The notes: generated from the sequence alone by a model not told the origin. A stretch of 7,379 nucleotides of DNA from Oscillospiraceae bacterium (GCA_031267335.1 JAIRZH010000098.1:1-7379), one strand, 5' to 3'. Positions 1 to 6,948 are shown, numbered from the stretch's first letter. Numbers and translations: made by a program.

Positions 1-119
1 ATTAAATATAACTTTGTTAAATTTATATTTTCGTTTTTCATACGAAAACATAAGATATCAACACGAAAACATAAAATTAATCTTTTTTTCAAGAAAAGAT
101 AAACTGAAGCAATTTCATC
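1..119. repeat. Left copy of a 119-bp perfect terminal inverted repeat
   Basis: Bases 1-119 are the exact reverse complement of 7261-7379. Identity stops at base 120 (A here, C expected). This copy lies inside the intact recJ reading frame (codons 593 onward, minus strand), so it is the native location of the sequence. Confidence 0.97.
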
Positions 120-1895
120 ACGCGAAGGAATGAACTGAATGATATCTTCAATCTTTTCATCTGACATAAAATTTTCAAAAATACGTTTTTGTTTGAGCGC
201 TTTTAATGTATCTAAAAAAGAAAATTTTATTTCAAGAATATGCAAATTAATATTAGCCGTGCCTAAAAACATATTTTTTCTTAATCTAAAAGCAATATCA
301 AGTTCGTCACCAGGAACATAAAAAAATTCTTTTTTAGAAACCCCAAAAAGTACAGTATCGAAAATTCGGTTATTTTTTGAAAACTTTAGACGTAAATGGC
401 GCCCATTACTAATTGGAGAAATTTTTATTAATTTTGTATTGGTTATAGCAAAAATCGGTTCTAAATTTTCTGTTCCAAAAGGTTTGAATACTGAAAAATC
501 CTCAAAACTTTCAATAGAAATTTCTTCTAATTCAAGCATACAATCGATTTTTAATATCGGGAATGGCATTTCAATTTCTCTGGCATATTTAAGAAGTTCA
601 GATTTAAAATTTTGCAAATTTTCAGTTTTTAAATTCGATCCACTAGCCATCGGATGGCCGCCGAAACGATCTAAATATTTTGAACAATTTTTGCATGCAG
701 CATGAATGTCAAAGCCATCTATGCTGCGTCCAGACGCGTGCGCTTCAAGACCGTCTACGGCGATTAAAAAACAAGGTCTACCAAATTTTGAAGATATATG
801 AGCAGCGATGATTCCCAGTACACCGTGATTCCAAGAATCGCTCCAAACAAATATAATACGATCGAATTGAACTCCCATTTCAATAATTTTTCGTTTAACA
901 TCTTCTAAAACTTGGTTACTGGCATTTTTTCGCGCTATATTTTCGTTCATTAAAAAATTGAAAAGTTCTTCGGCTTCAGAATTTGATTCACTTAAAAGAA
1001 GTTTTGCGGCTGCTTCTGGATTGCCCATACGTCCACAAGCATTAATTTTAGGCGCAATTTTGAAACTTACATCAGTTGAAGTAACTTCTTCGCATATTCC
1101 ACAATTTTCAAGAAAAACCCTGACGCCCGGTTTTATAGTTGTTTCTATTGCTTTTAATCCTAATTTAACTAATTCACGGTTTTCATCCCGCAAAGGAACA
1201 GAATCAGCAATAGTCCCAATTGCTAAAAAATCTCCATATTTTTCAATAAGTTCTGATCTGCTTTTTTTGCCACGTTCTAAAGCTTCGATTACTTTAAAAA
1301 CAACTCCAACCCCAGCAAAATCTTTAAAACCATCGGGGTTAAGATGCGGATTCACTATTGCTACGGCTTCGGGGAGTTTTTCTGGCGGTCTATGGTGATC
1401 AGTGACAACAACATCAATGCCGAATTCTTTCTTAGCAAATTCGATTTCTTCAACAGCGGAAACACCATTATCGACCGTAAAAATTAAATCCACACCATAA
1501 TCAGCGATTTTTCTAACTACATTTTTACTCAATCCATAACCATCGGCATAACGAGAAGGCAAAAGATAAGTTAAATCTGCCCCTCTTTCCAAAAGATACG
1601 AATAAATCATCGCAGTAGAAGTAATACCATCAGCGTCATAATCGCTAAAAATACAAATTTTTTCAAAATTTTCTAATGCTTTTTCGACTCTTACTATCAA
1701 ATCTTTCATACCGACAAAAGATTCCGGATCAGAAAATTCAATAGTGCCATTTAAAAATTTATAGATTTCTTGATATTCGGTAAAACCGCGGGTGATTAAC
1801 AGTCGTGCTAATAATTTAGATATTCCCAACTCATTACAAATTTTGTCAACTAAATCAATTTCAACATCTGGCAAAACCCAATTTTTTAATTCCAT
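1..1895 (-). CDS. recJ: Single-stranded-DNA-specific exonuclease RecJ, 3' end cut off by the window edge
   Basis: RecJ is a 5'-3' single-strand DNA exonuclease of the DHH phosphoesterase family that works in recombination and mismatch or base-excision repair. My translation from ATG 1893-1895 is open for 631 codons without a stop or frameshift. Family motifs are visible in order: DYDADG (85-90), DNG (142-144), TDHH (165-168, the metal-binding DHH signature), AIGTIADSVPL (225-235), SGRSIDGFDIHAA (388-400) and the DHHA1 signature GGHPMASG (412-419). Residues after about 440 form the OB-like and C-terminal region. The start is supported by an in-frame TAA directly upstream and by AAGG six bases before the ATG. 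Clostridial and Bacillus RecJ proteins are longer, so the extreme C-terminus is probably missing beyond base 1. The last 39 visible codons coincide with the 119-bp terminal repeat. No clear promoter was found. Identification is firm. Confidence 0.95.
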   Translation of the reverse strand, partial: MELKNWVLPDVEIDLVDKICNELGISKLLARLLITRGFTEYQEIYKFLNGTIEFSDPESFVGMKDLIVRVEKALENFEKICIFSDYDADGITSTAMIYSYLLERGADLTYLLPSRYADGYGLSKNVVRKIADYGVDLIFTVDNGVSAVEEIEFAKKEFGIDVVVTDHHRPPEKLPEAVAIVNPHLNPDGFKDFAGVGVVFKVIEALERGKKSRSELIEKYGDFLAIGTIADSVPLRDENRELVKLGLKAIETTIKPGVRVFLENCGICEEVTSTDVSFKIAPKINACGRMGNPEAAAKLLLSESNSEAEELFNFLMNENIARKNASNQVLEDVKRKIIEMGVQFDRIIFVWSDSWNHGVLGIIAAHISSKFGRPCFLIAVDGLEAHASGRSIDGFDIHAACKNCSKYLDRFGGHPMASGSNLKTENLQNFKSELLKYAREIEMPFPILKIDCMLELEEISIESFEDFSVFKPFGTENLEPIFAITNTKLIKISPISNGRHLRLKFSKNNRIFDTVLFGVSKKEFFYVPGDELDIAFRLRKNMFLGTANINLHILEIKFSFLDTLKALKQKRIFENFMSDEKIEDIIQFIPSRDEIASVYLFLKKRLILCFRVDILCFRMKNENINLTKLYL

Positions 1896-2407
1896 TTATA
1901 TCCTTTTATATAGATCAAAAAAATTTGTAATTAAACCACAAAATAGATACCGAAAACTTTCAAAATTTAGATGTTATTCAATTCATTTATCACGAACCGT
2001 GGTGAAATTACCTTACTTAAATAGAATATATATTAAAATTTTAAAAAACAAATAAATTTATTGCCAGTAAATTTAATAGATATTTTATAAATTTAGTAAT
2101 TTTTAAACAAAAAATAAAATTACACACTATTTTTGCTGTTCAATCATAAGTTTTGGTATTCTTTGGTTTGTGTTGTTATTAAATTTTTTAAAATCTAAAA
2201 GCTTAGGAAAACTCGAAGATTATTTATGAGCTTAAAGCCTGCTTGATGTCTCTAATGCAGCACATATTTAGTTAAAATTTTTAATTCTATATTGCTATTG
2301 CTTGCAAATTGAATACATCAGTATTTGCTTCCCTAGTACTTTAAATTTTAAAAATTTTACCGTAAATCTGCACTGCTAAGAAATATTAGATAAGCTTTTA
2401 ATGTAAG
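1896..2407. other. Gene-free gap between recJ and the 3D-domain gene
   Basis: I see no coding sequence, tRNA or recognisable RNA in this stretch of about 510 bp, which is very A+T-rich. It holds only short A+T palindromes (such as 2053-2075, 8-bp arms around a 7-nt loop) and a small dyad CACG-AAC-CGTG at 1991-2001, about 100 bp upstream of recJ. None has a T-tract making it a convincing terminator. The short plus-strand reading frame crossing 1792-2055 overlaps the recJ start and resembles nothing I know. The gap may hold a fully eroded gene, but no trace is readable. Confidence 0.6.
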
Positions 2408-3145
2408 TCATTTTTCCAAAACATATATTTCCGCAAAACTTCTTCCGAAATTTAAACATTCTTTTTTGGAATTAAGATAGATATCTAAGGCACATTTTCC
2501 ATTTTTCAAAGCGCCTCCGGTATCGTTTGCAACACATTCTATAGTTTTGCCATTTCGAAAAACTGCAATTACTTTACTGCCATAAGGTATCTTTTTAGGG
2601 TCAACTGCTGCCATTCCACATTTAGGAATTTTCCCAGTGGAAGTTAGTTTTTTTCCGTCTGCAGTATAAGCAGTCACGTCGCCTGTTATTTTCTTGACAT
2701 AGCTATATTTTTTACCGCTTATTACAACGATTTTATTTTCTTTATTTTCTAATTTTACATTTTTATTTTCTGATTCTAAATTATTTGCTTTTTTAAGATC
2801 AATATTTTTTTTATTAGATTTTATTTGCTGATTTTTAGCGATATTTTTAAAAGTTTTTGCTTTTTTTTTGGGTTCTGGGGTTTTGCTATGCTTGTTTTTT
2901 TTTGAATTATTTTCTATTTGAAAATTTGTTTTGGACTGCTTTTTTTGTTCAACTTTTTTTTCTGATTGCTCGATTTTGAGAGTTTCTTGCGGAGAATCTA
3001 TTTTTTCAAATACCGCCATTGAAGTTTCGCCAACAAGAGTGCAACCAATAAAAAATATAAAATATAATTCAAAAAGAATTATCGCCGCAAAATAAATATT
3101 TTTTTTAAAAGTTTTGGGTGAAAAACATTTAATTACAATATTGAT
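2408..3145 (-). CDS. Membrane-anchored or secreted 3D-domain protein (probable peptidoglycan-active, lytic-transglycosylase-like), non-AUG start proposed
   Basis: The C-terminal ~95 residues form a 3D domain, named for three conserved aspartates and related to the MltA/RlpA double-psi barrel; such proteins act on or bind peptidoglycan outside the cell. Visible are VTAYTA, GMAAVDPKKIPYGSKV, ANDTGG and ALDIY, with Asp at 140, 166 and 179 counted from the first ATG (3017-3019). Before it lies a Lys/Asn/Glu-rich linker of about 90 residues, typical of wall-spanning tethers. From that ATG the protein has no export signal and only a poor ribosome site. The frame is open another 42 codons upstream to ATC 3143-3145, seven bases after a strong AGGAGG. 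This adds a basic N-terminus and a hydrophobic stretch (about residues 17-40, FAAIILF...FFIGCTLV), ending in a possible but atypical lipobox FIGC. No ATG, GTG or TTG exists between the upstream stop (3176-3178) and 3019. The domain call is firm; the start is inferred. Full length would be 245 residues. Confidence 0.8.
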   Translation of the reverse strand: MNIVIKCFSPKTFKKNIYFAAIILFELYFIFFIGCTLVGETSMAVFEKIDSPQETLKIEQSEKKVEQKKQSKTNFQIENNSKKNKHSKTPEPKKKAKTFKNIAKNQQIKSNKKNIDLKKANNLESENKNVKLENKENKIVVISGKKYSYVKKITGDVTAYTADGKKLTSTGKIPKCGMAAVDPKKIPYGSKVIAVFRNGKTIECVANDTGGALKNGKCALDIYLNSKKECLNFGRSFAEIYVLEK

Positions 3146-3152
3146 AAAATTT

Positions 3153-3159
3153 CCTCCTC
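3153..3159 (-). promoter_or_regulatory. Strong Shine-Dalgarno site (GAGGAGG) that decides the start of the 3D-domain gene
   Basis: The minus strand reads GAGGAGG, then AA and ATTTT, then ATC in frame with the downstream 3D-domain coding sequence. Seven bases separate the last G from the ATC, an ideal spacing. Nothing else downstream could use this site: the first in-frame ATG is 126 bases further on. An ATT at 3137-3139 is the alternative, at 13 bases. Confidence 0.75.
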
Positions 3160-3198
3160 GTTTGTAACTTTGATATTAAATATATAGAACATGTAAGA

Positions 3199-3226
3199 AT
3201 TTTATTCTACAATTTTTAAGAGTCAA
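3199..3226 (-). promoter_or_regulatory. Probable sigma-A promoter of the 3D-domain gene
   Basis: On the minus strand TTGACT (3221-3226, five of six matches to TTGACA) is followed by a 16-bp spacer and TAAAAT (3199-3204, five of six to TATAAT). Transcription would begin near 3192, giving a leader of about 46 nt that includes the AGGAGG site. Such matches are easy to find in A+T-rich DNA, but the position is right. Confidence 0.5.
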
Positions 3227-3500
3227 ATTTATAAGAAAGAAATTTTTTTTAATTTTTTATTTAAATTGTAACAATAAAAATTAAAAATATTATAAAATTA
3301 AATATCTGATTTTAAAATATTTATACAATTTATCTTAAAAACCCAATTATAAAATCTAAAAAACTATTAAATTTACCAAAATTAAAAAAAAATTATAAAA
3401 AATACAAATTTGAAACAAAAAATTTCGATTATGTAGTTTTTAGTAACTTTTGAAATTTCAAAAACATAACAGATTAAATTTTAGCCCCGTTTTTACTATC
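3227..3500. other. Extreme A+T desert in the divergent intergenic region
   Basis: This stretch is almost pure A+T with homopolymer runs and no readable gene on either strand. Its only notable structure is an imperfect hairpin at 3419-3482, listed separately. It separates the 3D-domain promoter from the G+C-richer RNA-like island. Confidence 0.6.
3419..3482. repeat. Imperfect long inverted repeat (hairpin)
   Basis: Three paired blocks are visible: AAAATTT (3419-3425) with AAATTTT (3476-3482), TTATG with CATAA, and TTTTT with AAAAA, interrupted by small internal loops and an unpaired TAG. The apical part contains the palindrome GAAATTTC. Read on the minus strand it ends in a T-rich run, so it might back up termination of leftward transcripts. 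It may also be a chance product of A+T richness. Confidence 0.3.
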
Positions 3501-3501
3501 T

Positions 3502-3534
3502 AAAAAATAACTAAATTTCGAATAATTTTTAGTT
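3502..3534 (-). terminator. Weak Rho-independent-like terminator downstream of the RNA candidate
   Basis: On the minus strand AACTAAA (3534-3528), a 12-nt loop and TTTAGTT (3515-3509) form a 7-bp stem, followed by A and six T (3507-3502). The stem is A+T-rich and so weak. It lies on the 3' side of the candidate RNA, which favours leftward transcription of that RNA. Confidence 0.4.
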
Positions 3535-3565
3535 TAATATAGCTTTTTGATTTTAAATATGTGAC

Positions 3566-3585
3566 AATTAAAGCCTCCTTTAATT
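3566..3585. repeat. Perfect 8-bp stem-loop flanking the RNA candidate
   Basis: AATTAAAG and CTTTAATT are perfect complements around a four-base loop (CCTC on plus, GAGG on minus). It sits eight bases beyond the 3' side of the putative RNA's closing helix on the minus strand. No T-tract follows directly, so it is not a classical terminator by itself. Confidence 0.5.
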
Positions 3586-3593
3586 TCCATGTG

Positions 3594-3765
3594 CCAGGTT
3601 TAGTTCCTCCGTTTTCAGACGGATAGCTTTAGCTCGTTTTCGCTCTTTTTGATTTTTACTTTATCTAAATTTGTTTATTTCCTTACGTCCTTTAGCCGCC
3701 TTTAGGCGGTAACAAATCTTTCGTCTTTGGGCGAGAGTGGTTTAAATAGTGAGAACAGGCCCTAG
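3594..3765 (-). ncRNA. Candidate structured non-coding RNA of unknown family
   Basis: This stretch is clearly richer in G+C than the surrounding desert, has no sustained reading frame and is packed with short hairpins. On the minus strand I see a closing helix CTAGG (3765-3761) with CCTGG (3598-3594), then GTT-CTC with GAG-G-AAC. Inner hairpins are TCGCC-CAAA-GACGA (3734-3721, one mismatch), CCGCC-TAAA-GGCGG (3709-3696), AGC-TAAA-GCT (3634-3625) and TCCGT-CTGAAA-ACGGA (3623-3608). Loops are A-rich on the minus strand and CTAAAG recurs three times, as expected for the RNA-sense strand. One stem (3721-3734) instead pairs slightly better on the plus strand, through a G-U. An 8-bp hairpin (3566-3585) and a weak terminator (3502-3534) lie on its 3' side. 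I could not match it to RNase P RNA, tmRNA, SRP RNA, 5S rRNA, T-box or common riboswitches. 6S RNA was not excluded. No clear minus-strand promoter is visible. It could instead be a relic or miniature element. Confidence 0.4.
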
Positions 3766-3804
3766 TTAATGCTTTTAAATTTTCATGGGATTTAAAGATT
3801 TTAT

Positions 3805-3833
3805 TCGATTTTTAAATTAATTGATTATATAAT
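3805..3833 (+). promoter_or_regulatory. Probable promoter of the tsaB-rpiB-dehydratase operon
   Basis: A perfect TATAAT (3828-3833) is preceded at 17 bp by TCGATT (3805-3810), a weak -35 with three matches. The start would fall near 3840, about 30 bases before the tsaB ATG. The same palindromic TATATAA also reads as TATAAT on the minus strand, but without a usable -35 there. Confidence 0.4.
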
Positions 3834-3870
3834 TATTTTTTTGATTATTTTAAAATAAACGGAATTCGAA

Positions 3871-4557
3871 ATGAAAATTCTTTCGTTAGATTCAACCGAT
3901 AAAAAAGTTTCAGTTTCTTTAATGGAAAATAAAAAAGTTTTAGCAGAGTTTTTTTTGAATTCTGAACTTAAATGTGGCCAAACTCTTGCGCCGCTTGTGA
4001 ATTCAGTTTTGAATAATTTCGATTTTTCCGTTAAGGACATAGATTTTCTCGCTGCCAGTATTGGCCCGGGATCATTTACAAGTATCAGGATAGGTGTTTC
4101 GTTAATTAATGGGATGGCGCTAGCTTTGCAAAAAAAATGTATTGGTATTTCATCGCTTTTAGCGCTTGCATATAATTGTTTGGATGATAATAAAATATTG
4201 TGTTCATGCATTCATGCGCGCGAAGATGAAATATATTGTGGGATTTTTGAGTCTAAATTAGGAATAATTAATAGAATTTCAGAAGATAAAGCAATAAAAA
4301 TATCAGAATTAACAAATATAATTAAGAATTTTAAATCTGATATAACTTTGATTGGCAGTGGAACGGAATTTTGCTATAATGAGCTTGCGGATTATCCATT
4401 TGATTTTAAAATCGGAAATGAAAAACATACAGCAGCTTTTAATGTTGGTTTAGCAACGTTTGATTTTTTAGAAAATTCTGAAGCCGTAGAATATTTAGAA
4501 CCAAATTATATAAAACTTTCAAAAGCAGAAAGAGAATTTAAAGAAAAATTGCAATGA
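3871..4557 (+). CDS. tsaB: tRNA threonylcarbamoyladenosine biosynthesis protein TsaB
   Basis: TsaB is the inactive ASKHA-fold paralogue that pairs with TsaD (and TsaE) to install N6-threonylcarbamoyl on adenosine 37 of ANN-decoding tRNAs in the cytoplasm. The 228-residue length fits the family. The N-terminus MKILSLDST matches the usual M-x-IL-x-IDT-S/T opening. The hallmark GPGSFTSIRIG at 65-75 aligns with GPGSFTG[VI]RIG, with Ser71 replacing the usual Gly. NGMALAL, IGISSLLALA and the C-terminal PNYIKLSKAERE are also typical of clostridial TsaB. The ribosome site is weak (GGAA six bases before the ATG). It is first in an operon: rpiB starts 16 bases after its TGA. The tsaE and rimI genes often found beside tsaB in Firmicutes are absent here. 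A minus-strand frame over its first half is only a shadow. Identification is strong. Confidence 0.92.
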   Translation: MKILSLDSTDKKVSVSLMENKKVLAEFFLNSELKCGQTLAPLVNSVLNNFDFSVKDIDFLAASIGPGSFTSIRIGVSLINGMALALQKKCIGISSLLALAYNCLDDNKILCSCIHAREDEIYCGIFESKLGIINRISEDKAIKISELTNIIKNFKSDITLIGSGTEFCYNELADYPFDFKIGNEKHTAAFNVGLATFDFLENSEAVEYLEPNYIKLSKAEREFKEKLQ

Positions 4558-4573
4558 TAATTTTAGGTGAATA

Positions 4574-5065
4574 ATGCCAAATAGTAAAATCTCTATTTTA
4601 TTAGGTTCAGATCATGCGGGTTTTGTATTAAAAGAGGAAATAAAAAAAAATCTTAAAAAAAACAATACTAACCTAAAAGATATAGGGATTTATAGCTATC
4701 AATATTCCGATTATCCTATTATAGCGTTCGAATTATCTAAACTAGTAGCCAAGAATAATTTGAACTTTAATAAAAAAATTAAATGTTTTGGCATTCTTAT
4801 TTGCGGCACTGGAATCGGAGTATCAATTGTCGCGAATAAGATTCCCGGGATTCGGGCTGCGTTATGTTCTAATGAATATCATGCTCAAATGGCCAGAAAA
4901 CACAATAATGCTAATATTATATGTTTCGGAAGCAAAGTAACTAGTGTCCCTGATTCAATTAAAATGATTAAGATTTTTTTAGAGACCGATTTTGAAGGTG
5001 GAAGACATGAAATTAGGCTTAAACAAATTGAAAAGTTAAACGAGCCTCAAGAGAATTTAATGTAA
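4574..5065 (+). CDS. rpiB: Ribose-5-phosphate isomerase B (RpiB/LacA/LacB family)
   Basis: RpiB interconverts ribose 5-phosphate and ribulose 5-phosphate in the non-oxidative pentose phosphate pathway. Visible signatures are GSDHAG (11-16), SDYP (45-48), ILICGTGIG (74-82) with the catalytic Cys77, NKIPGIRAA (88-96), ARKHNNANI (107-115) with His110 at the position of E. coli His99, FGS (118-120) and FEGGRHEIR (140-148). CGTGIG with an intact Cys favours RpiB over the galactose-6-phosphate isomerase subunits, though a side activity on allose phosphate or similar cannot be excluded. At 163 residues it is slightly longer than the usual ~145-150. The extra residues seem to be a Lys/Asn-rich insertion just before the catalytic strand (about 59-70) and a short tail. 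The start is supported by AGGTGA three bases before the ATG, pairing with the extreme 3' end of 16S rRNA. It is the middle gene of the operon. Confidence 0.94.
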   Translation: MPNSKISILLGSDHAGFVLKEEIKKNLKKNNTNLKDIGIYSYQYSDYPIIAFELSKLVAKNNLNFNKKIKCFGILICGTGIGVSIVANKIPGIRAALCSNEYHAQMARKHNNANIICFGSKVTSVPDSIKMIKIFLETDFEGGRHEIRLKQIEKLNEPQENLM

Positions 5066-5083
5066 GTAAATTAAGGTGATAAA

Positions 5084-6931
5084 TTGCTAGATTTATACGA
5101 AAGTTTGAAAAAATATAAAAAAATTATGTTGTTCTTTCTTGATTTTGTAGTTTGGAACAGTTCTTTTTACTTATCTTTTGCAATTAATAAAAATAGTTTT
5201 TCATTATTAAGCAGTGAAAAGGATTTTATAAGCTACATAATTTTTGTTAATATTTGTTTCTCGATTATATTTTTGTTTTTTAAACTTTATGATCGAATTT
5301 GGCGTTATGCTGACATCGAAGACTTTTTTTACGCAGGATTAGCAACTTTTTGCGCTAATTTTTTGTTTTGCAGTTCGACAATTATATTTGGCATGAATAT
5401 CGGAATTAGAACTTATGTTTTATTTTTATTGATATCAGAATTTTTAAACTTTATGATTAGGCTAATTTATAGAGTTAATATAATTCTAGATAACAATTCG
5501 AACTGTGATATAAGCAAAAAAAGACTCTTAATTGTTGGAGCCGGCGAAGCGGCTGCGATGGTATTGCGCGAAATTTCTAAGCATACTGAAAATGAATATT
5601 TGCCGGTTTGTGTTGCAGACGATGATCGTTCTAAAATAGGCAGAAGTGTTTATGGGACAAAAGTAAAAGGCTCAACTTATGAAATTCCGAGTATTTGCCA
5701 AGAAGAAAAAATTAAAGTTATATTATTTGCGATAATTAATATTTCTTCTTTAGAAAAACGAAGAATTTTAGATATTTGTTCTAGAACTAACATTGAAGTA
5801 CGAGTTATTCCTGGTATATATGAAACTTTCACAGCTGAAACACCTATAGTACCAACGATTCGTCATGTTGAGATAAAAGATTTGCTCGGCCGCGAACCGG
5901 TGATTTTCGATGCAAAAAGTTATGGAAATTATATTTTTAACAAAAATGTTTTCATTACAGGCGGAGGTGGTTCGATAGGCTCGGAGTTATGCCGTCAAAT
6001 CGCTCATTTGAATCCAAAAAAATTAATTATTTTTGATATCTATGAAAATAATGCTTATGAAATCCAACAAGAATTAATAAGAAAAAACAAAAATTTAAAA
6101 TTCGAGGTTCAAATTGGTAGCATTCGAGATTCTGCTAAACTTAAAAAATTATTTTCCGAAAAAGAAATCGATGTAGTTTTTCACGCGGCAGCACATAAGC
6201 ATGTACCTCTTATGGAATACAATCCTGAAGAAGCTGTAAAAAATAATGTATTTGGAACTTTAAACACTGCTTTAGTGGCACAAAAATATAAAATCGAAAA
6301 ATTTGTTTTGATTTCGAGCGATAAAGCTGTAAATCCGACTAGCATTATGGGCGCTACAAAAAGAATCTGTGAAATGATAGTGCAGTTTATGAGCAAAAGT
6401 TCCGAAAAAACTGAATTTGTATCCGTCAGATTTGGAAATGTTCTTGGCTCGAATGGTTCGGTTGTCCCAATTTTTGAGGAACAAATTAAAAATAAAGGTC
6501 CAGTTACAGTTACTCACCCTGAAATAATAAGATATTTTATGACCATCGCCGAGGCCGTTTCACTAGTGTTAATCGCAGGAAGCATAGCTCACGGTGGAGA
6601 AATTTTTGTTTTGGATATGGGTGAACCGGTTAAAATTAAAGATTTAGCTGAAAATATGATAAGGCTTTCCGGTTTTGTGCCTAATAAAGACATTAAAATT
6701 GAATATACAGGTTTAAGGCCCGGTGAAAAGCTATATGAAGAGCTTTTAATAAGAAAAGAAATTGTCAAACGCACAGAAAATAAAAAAATCTATATTGAAA
6801 ATCCAGTTGATTTTGATATAAAAAAGTTTAAACAAGAATTGAATAGTTTGAATTCTGCGTGCGAAAACAATGACCAAGATTTAGTTAAAAAGATTTTATC
6901 TGACATCGTACCTTTGCAAAAAACTATTTAG
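5084..6931 (+). CDS. Membrane-bound nucleotide-sugar 4,6-dehydratase (CapD/PglF/WbpM/EpsC family polysaccharide biosynthesis protein)
   Basis: These enzymes usually convert UDP-N-acetylglucosamine to a 4-keto-6-deoxy sugar, the first step to modified sugars such as bacillosamine or N-acetylfucosamine in surface glycans; the substrate here is inferred. The 615 residues match full-length family members. Four N-terminal membrane segments (about 14-34, 49-68, 82-103, 109-129) precede a CoA-binding-like Rossmann region with GAGEAA (152-157). The catalytic short-chain dehydrogenase domain has the NAD motif GGGGSIGS (293-300), HAAAHKHVPLME (368-379) and SSDKAVNPTS (411-420). Met422 replaces the classical Tyr ahead of Lys426, as in PglF and WbpM. 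LRPGEKLYEE (544-553) is also a family motif. The start is TTG, three bases after AAGGTGAT; no nearby ATG fits better. It begins 18 bases after rpiB and closes the operon. No glycosyltransferase follows, so its glycan pathway lies elsewhere or has been lost. Confidence 0.93.
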   Translation: MLDLYESLKKYKKIMLFFLDFVVWNSSFYLSFAINKNSFSLLSSEKDFISYIIFVNICFSIIFLFFKLYDRIWRYADIEDFFYAGLATFCANFLFCSSTIIFGMNIGIRTYVLFLLISEFLNFMIRLIYRVNIILDNNSNCDISKKRLLIVGAGEAAAMVLREISKHTENEYLPVCVADDDRSKIGRSVYGTKVKGSTYEIPSICQEEKIKVILFAIINISSLEKRRILDICSRTNIEVRVIPGIYETFTAETPIVPTIRHVEIKDLLGREPVIFDAKSYGNYIFNKNVFITGGGGSIGSELCRQIAHLNPKKLIIFDIYENNAYEIQQELIRKNKNLKFEVQIGSIRDSAKLKKLFSEKEIDVVFHAAAHKHVPLMEYNPEEAVKNNVFGTLNTALVAQKYKIEKFVLISSDKAVNPTSIMGATKRICEMIVQFMSKSSEKTEFVSVRFGNVLGSNGSVVPIFEEQIKNKGPVTVTHPEIIRYFMTIAEAVSLVLIAGSIAHGGEIFVLDMGEPVKIKDLAENMIRLSGFVPNKDIKIEYTGLRPGEKLYEELLIRKEIVKRTENKKIYIENPVDFDIKKFKQELNSLNSACENNDQDLVKKILSDIVPLQKTI

Positions 6932-6948
6932 AGGACTCTAGATAAATT

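Noticed and set aside
139..1398. Plus-strand reading frames of 60, 88 and 146 codons
   Set aside because: They lie antisense to the continuous recJ frame, which carries all RecJ motifs; they resemble no known proteins and have no ribosome sites.
1980..2005. A tRNA T-arm suggested by GGTTCG on the minus strand
   Set aside because: The flanking bases do not form a five-base T-stem around a seven-base loop, and no acceptor or anticodon stem is found.
1792..2055. An 87-codon plus-strand reading frame over the recJ start
   Set aside because: It overlaps the recJ 5' end, has no recognisable domain, and its second half is A+T-biased random-looking sequence.
2340..2365. A+T palindrome around AAATTTT-T-AAAATTT as terminator of the 3D-domain gene
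   Set aside because: It is a simple A/T palindrome without G+C stem or T-tract, expected by chance in this composition.
3536..3592. An 18-codon minus-strand ORF starting MEIKGG at 3590-3592, on the 3' side of the RNA candidate
   Set aside because: The nearest GGAGG is about 15 bases from the ATG and already paired in a hairpin; there is no similarity or other sign of coding.
3594..3765. A guanidine-type (ykkC), c-di-GMP, FMN or T-box riboswitch
   Set aside because: Only isolated short matches occur (CTAGGG, GGCGGTA, CTAAA); the remaining conserved blocks of those families are absent, and no gene sits directly downstream on the minus strand.
3825..4211. A 128-codon minus-strand reading frame over tsaB
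   Set aside because: It is a shadow of the tsaB coding sequence, which carries the family signature on the plus strand.
6181..6774. Minus-strand reading frames inside the dehydratase gene
   Set aside because: They are antisense to the NAD-binding and catalytic motifs of the plus-strand gene.
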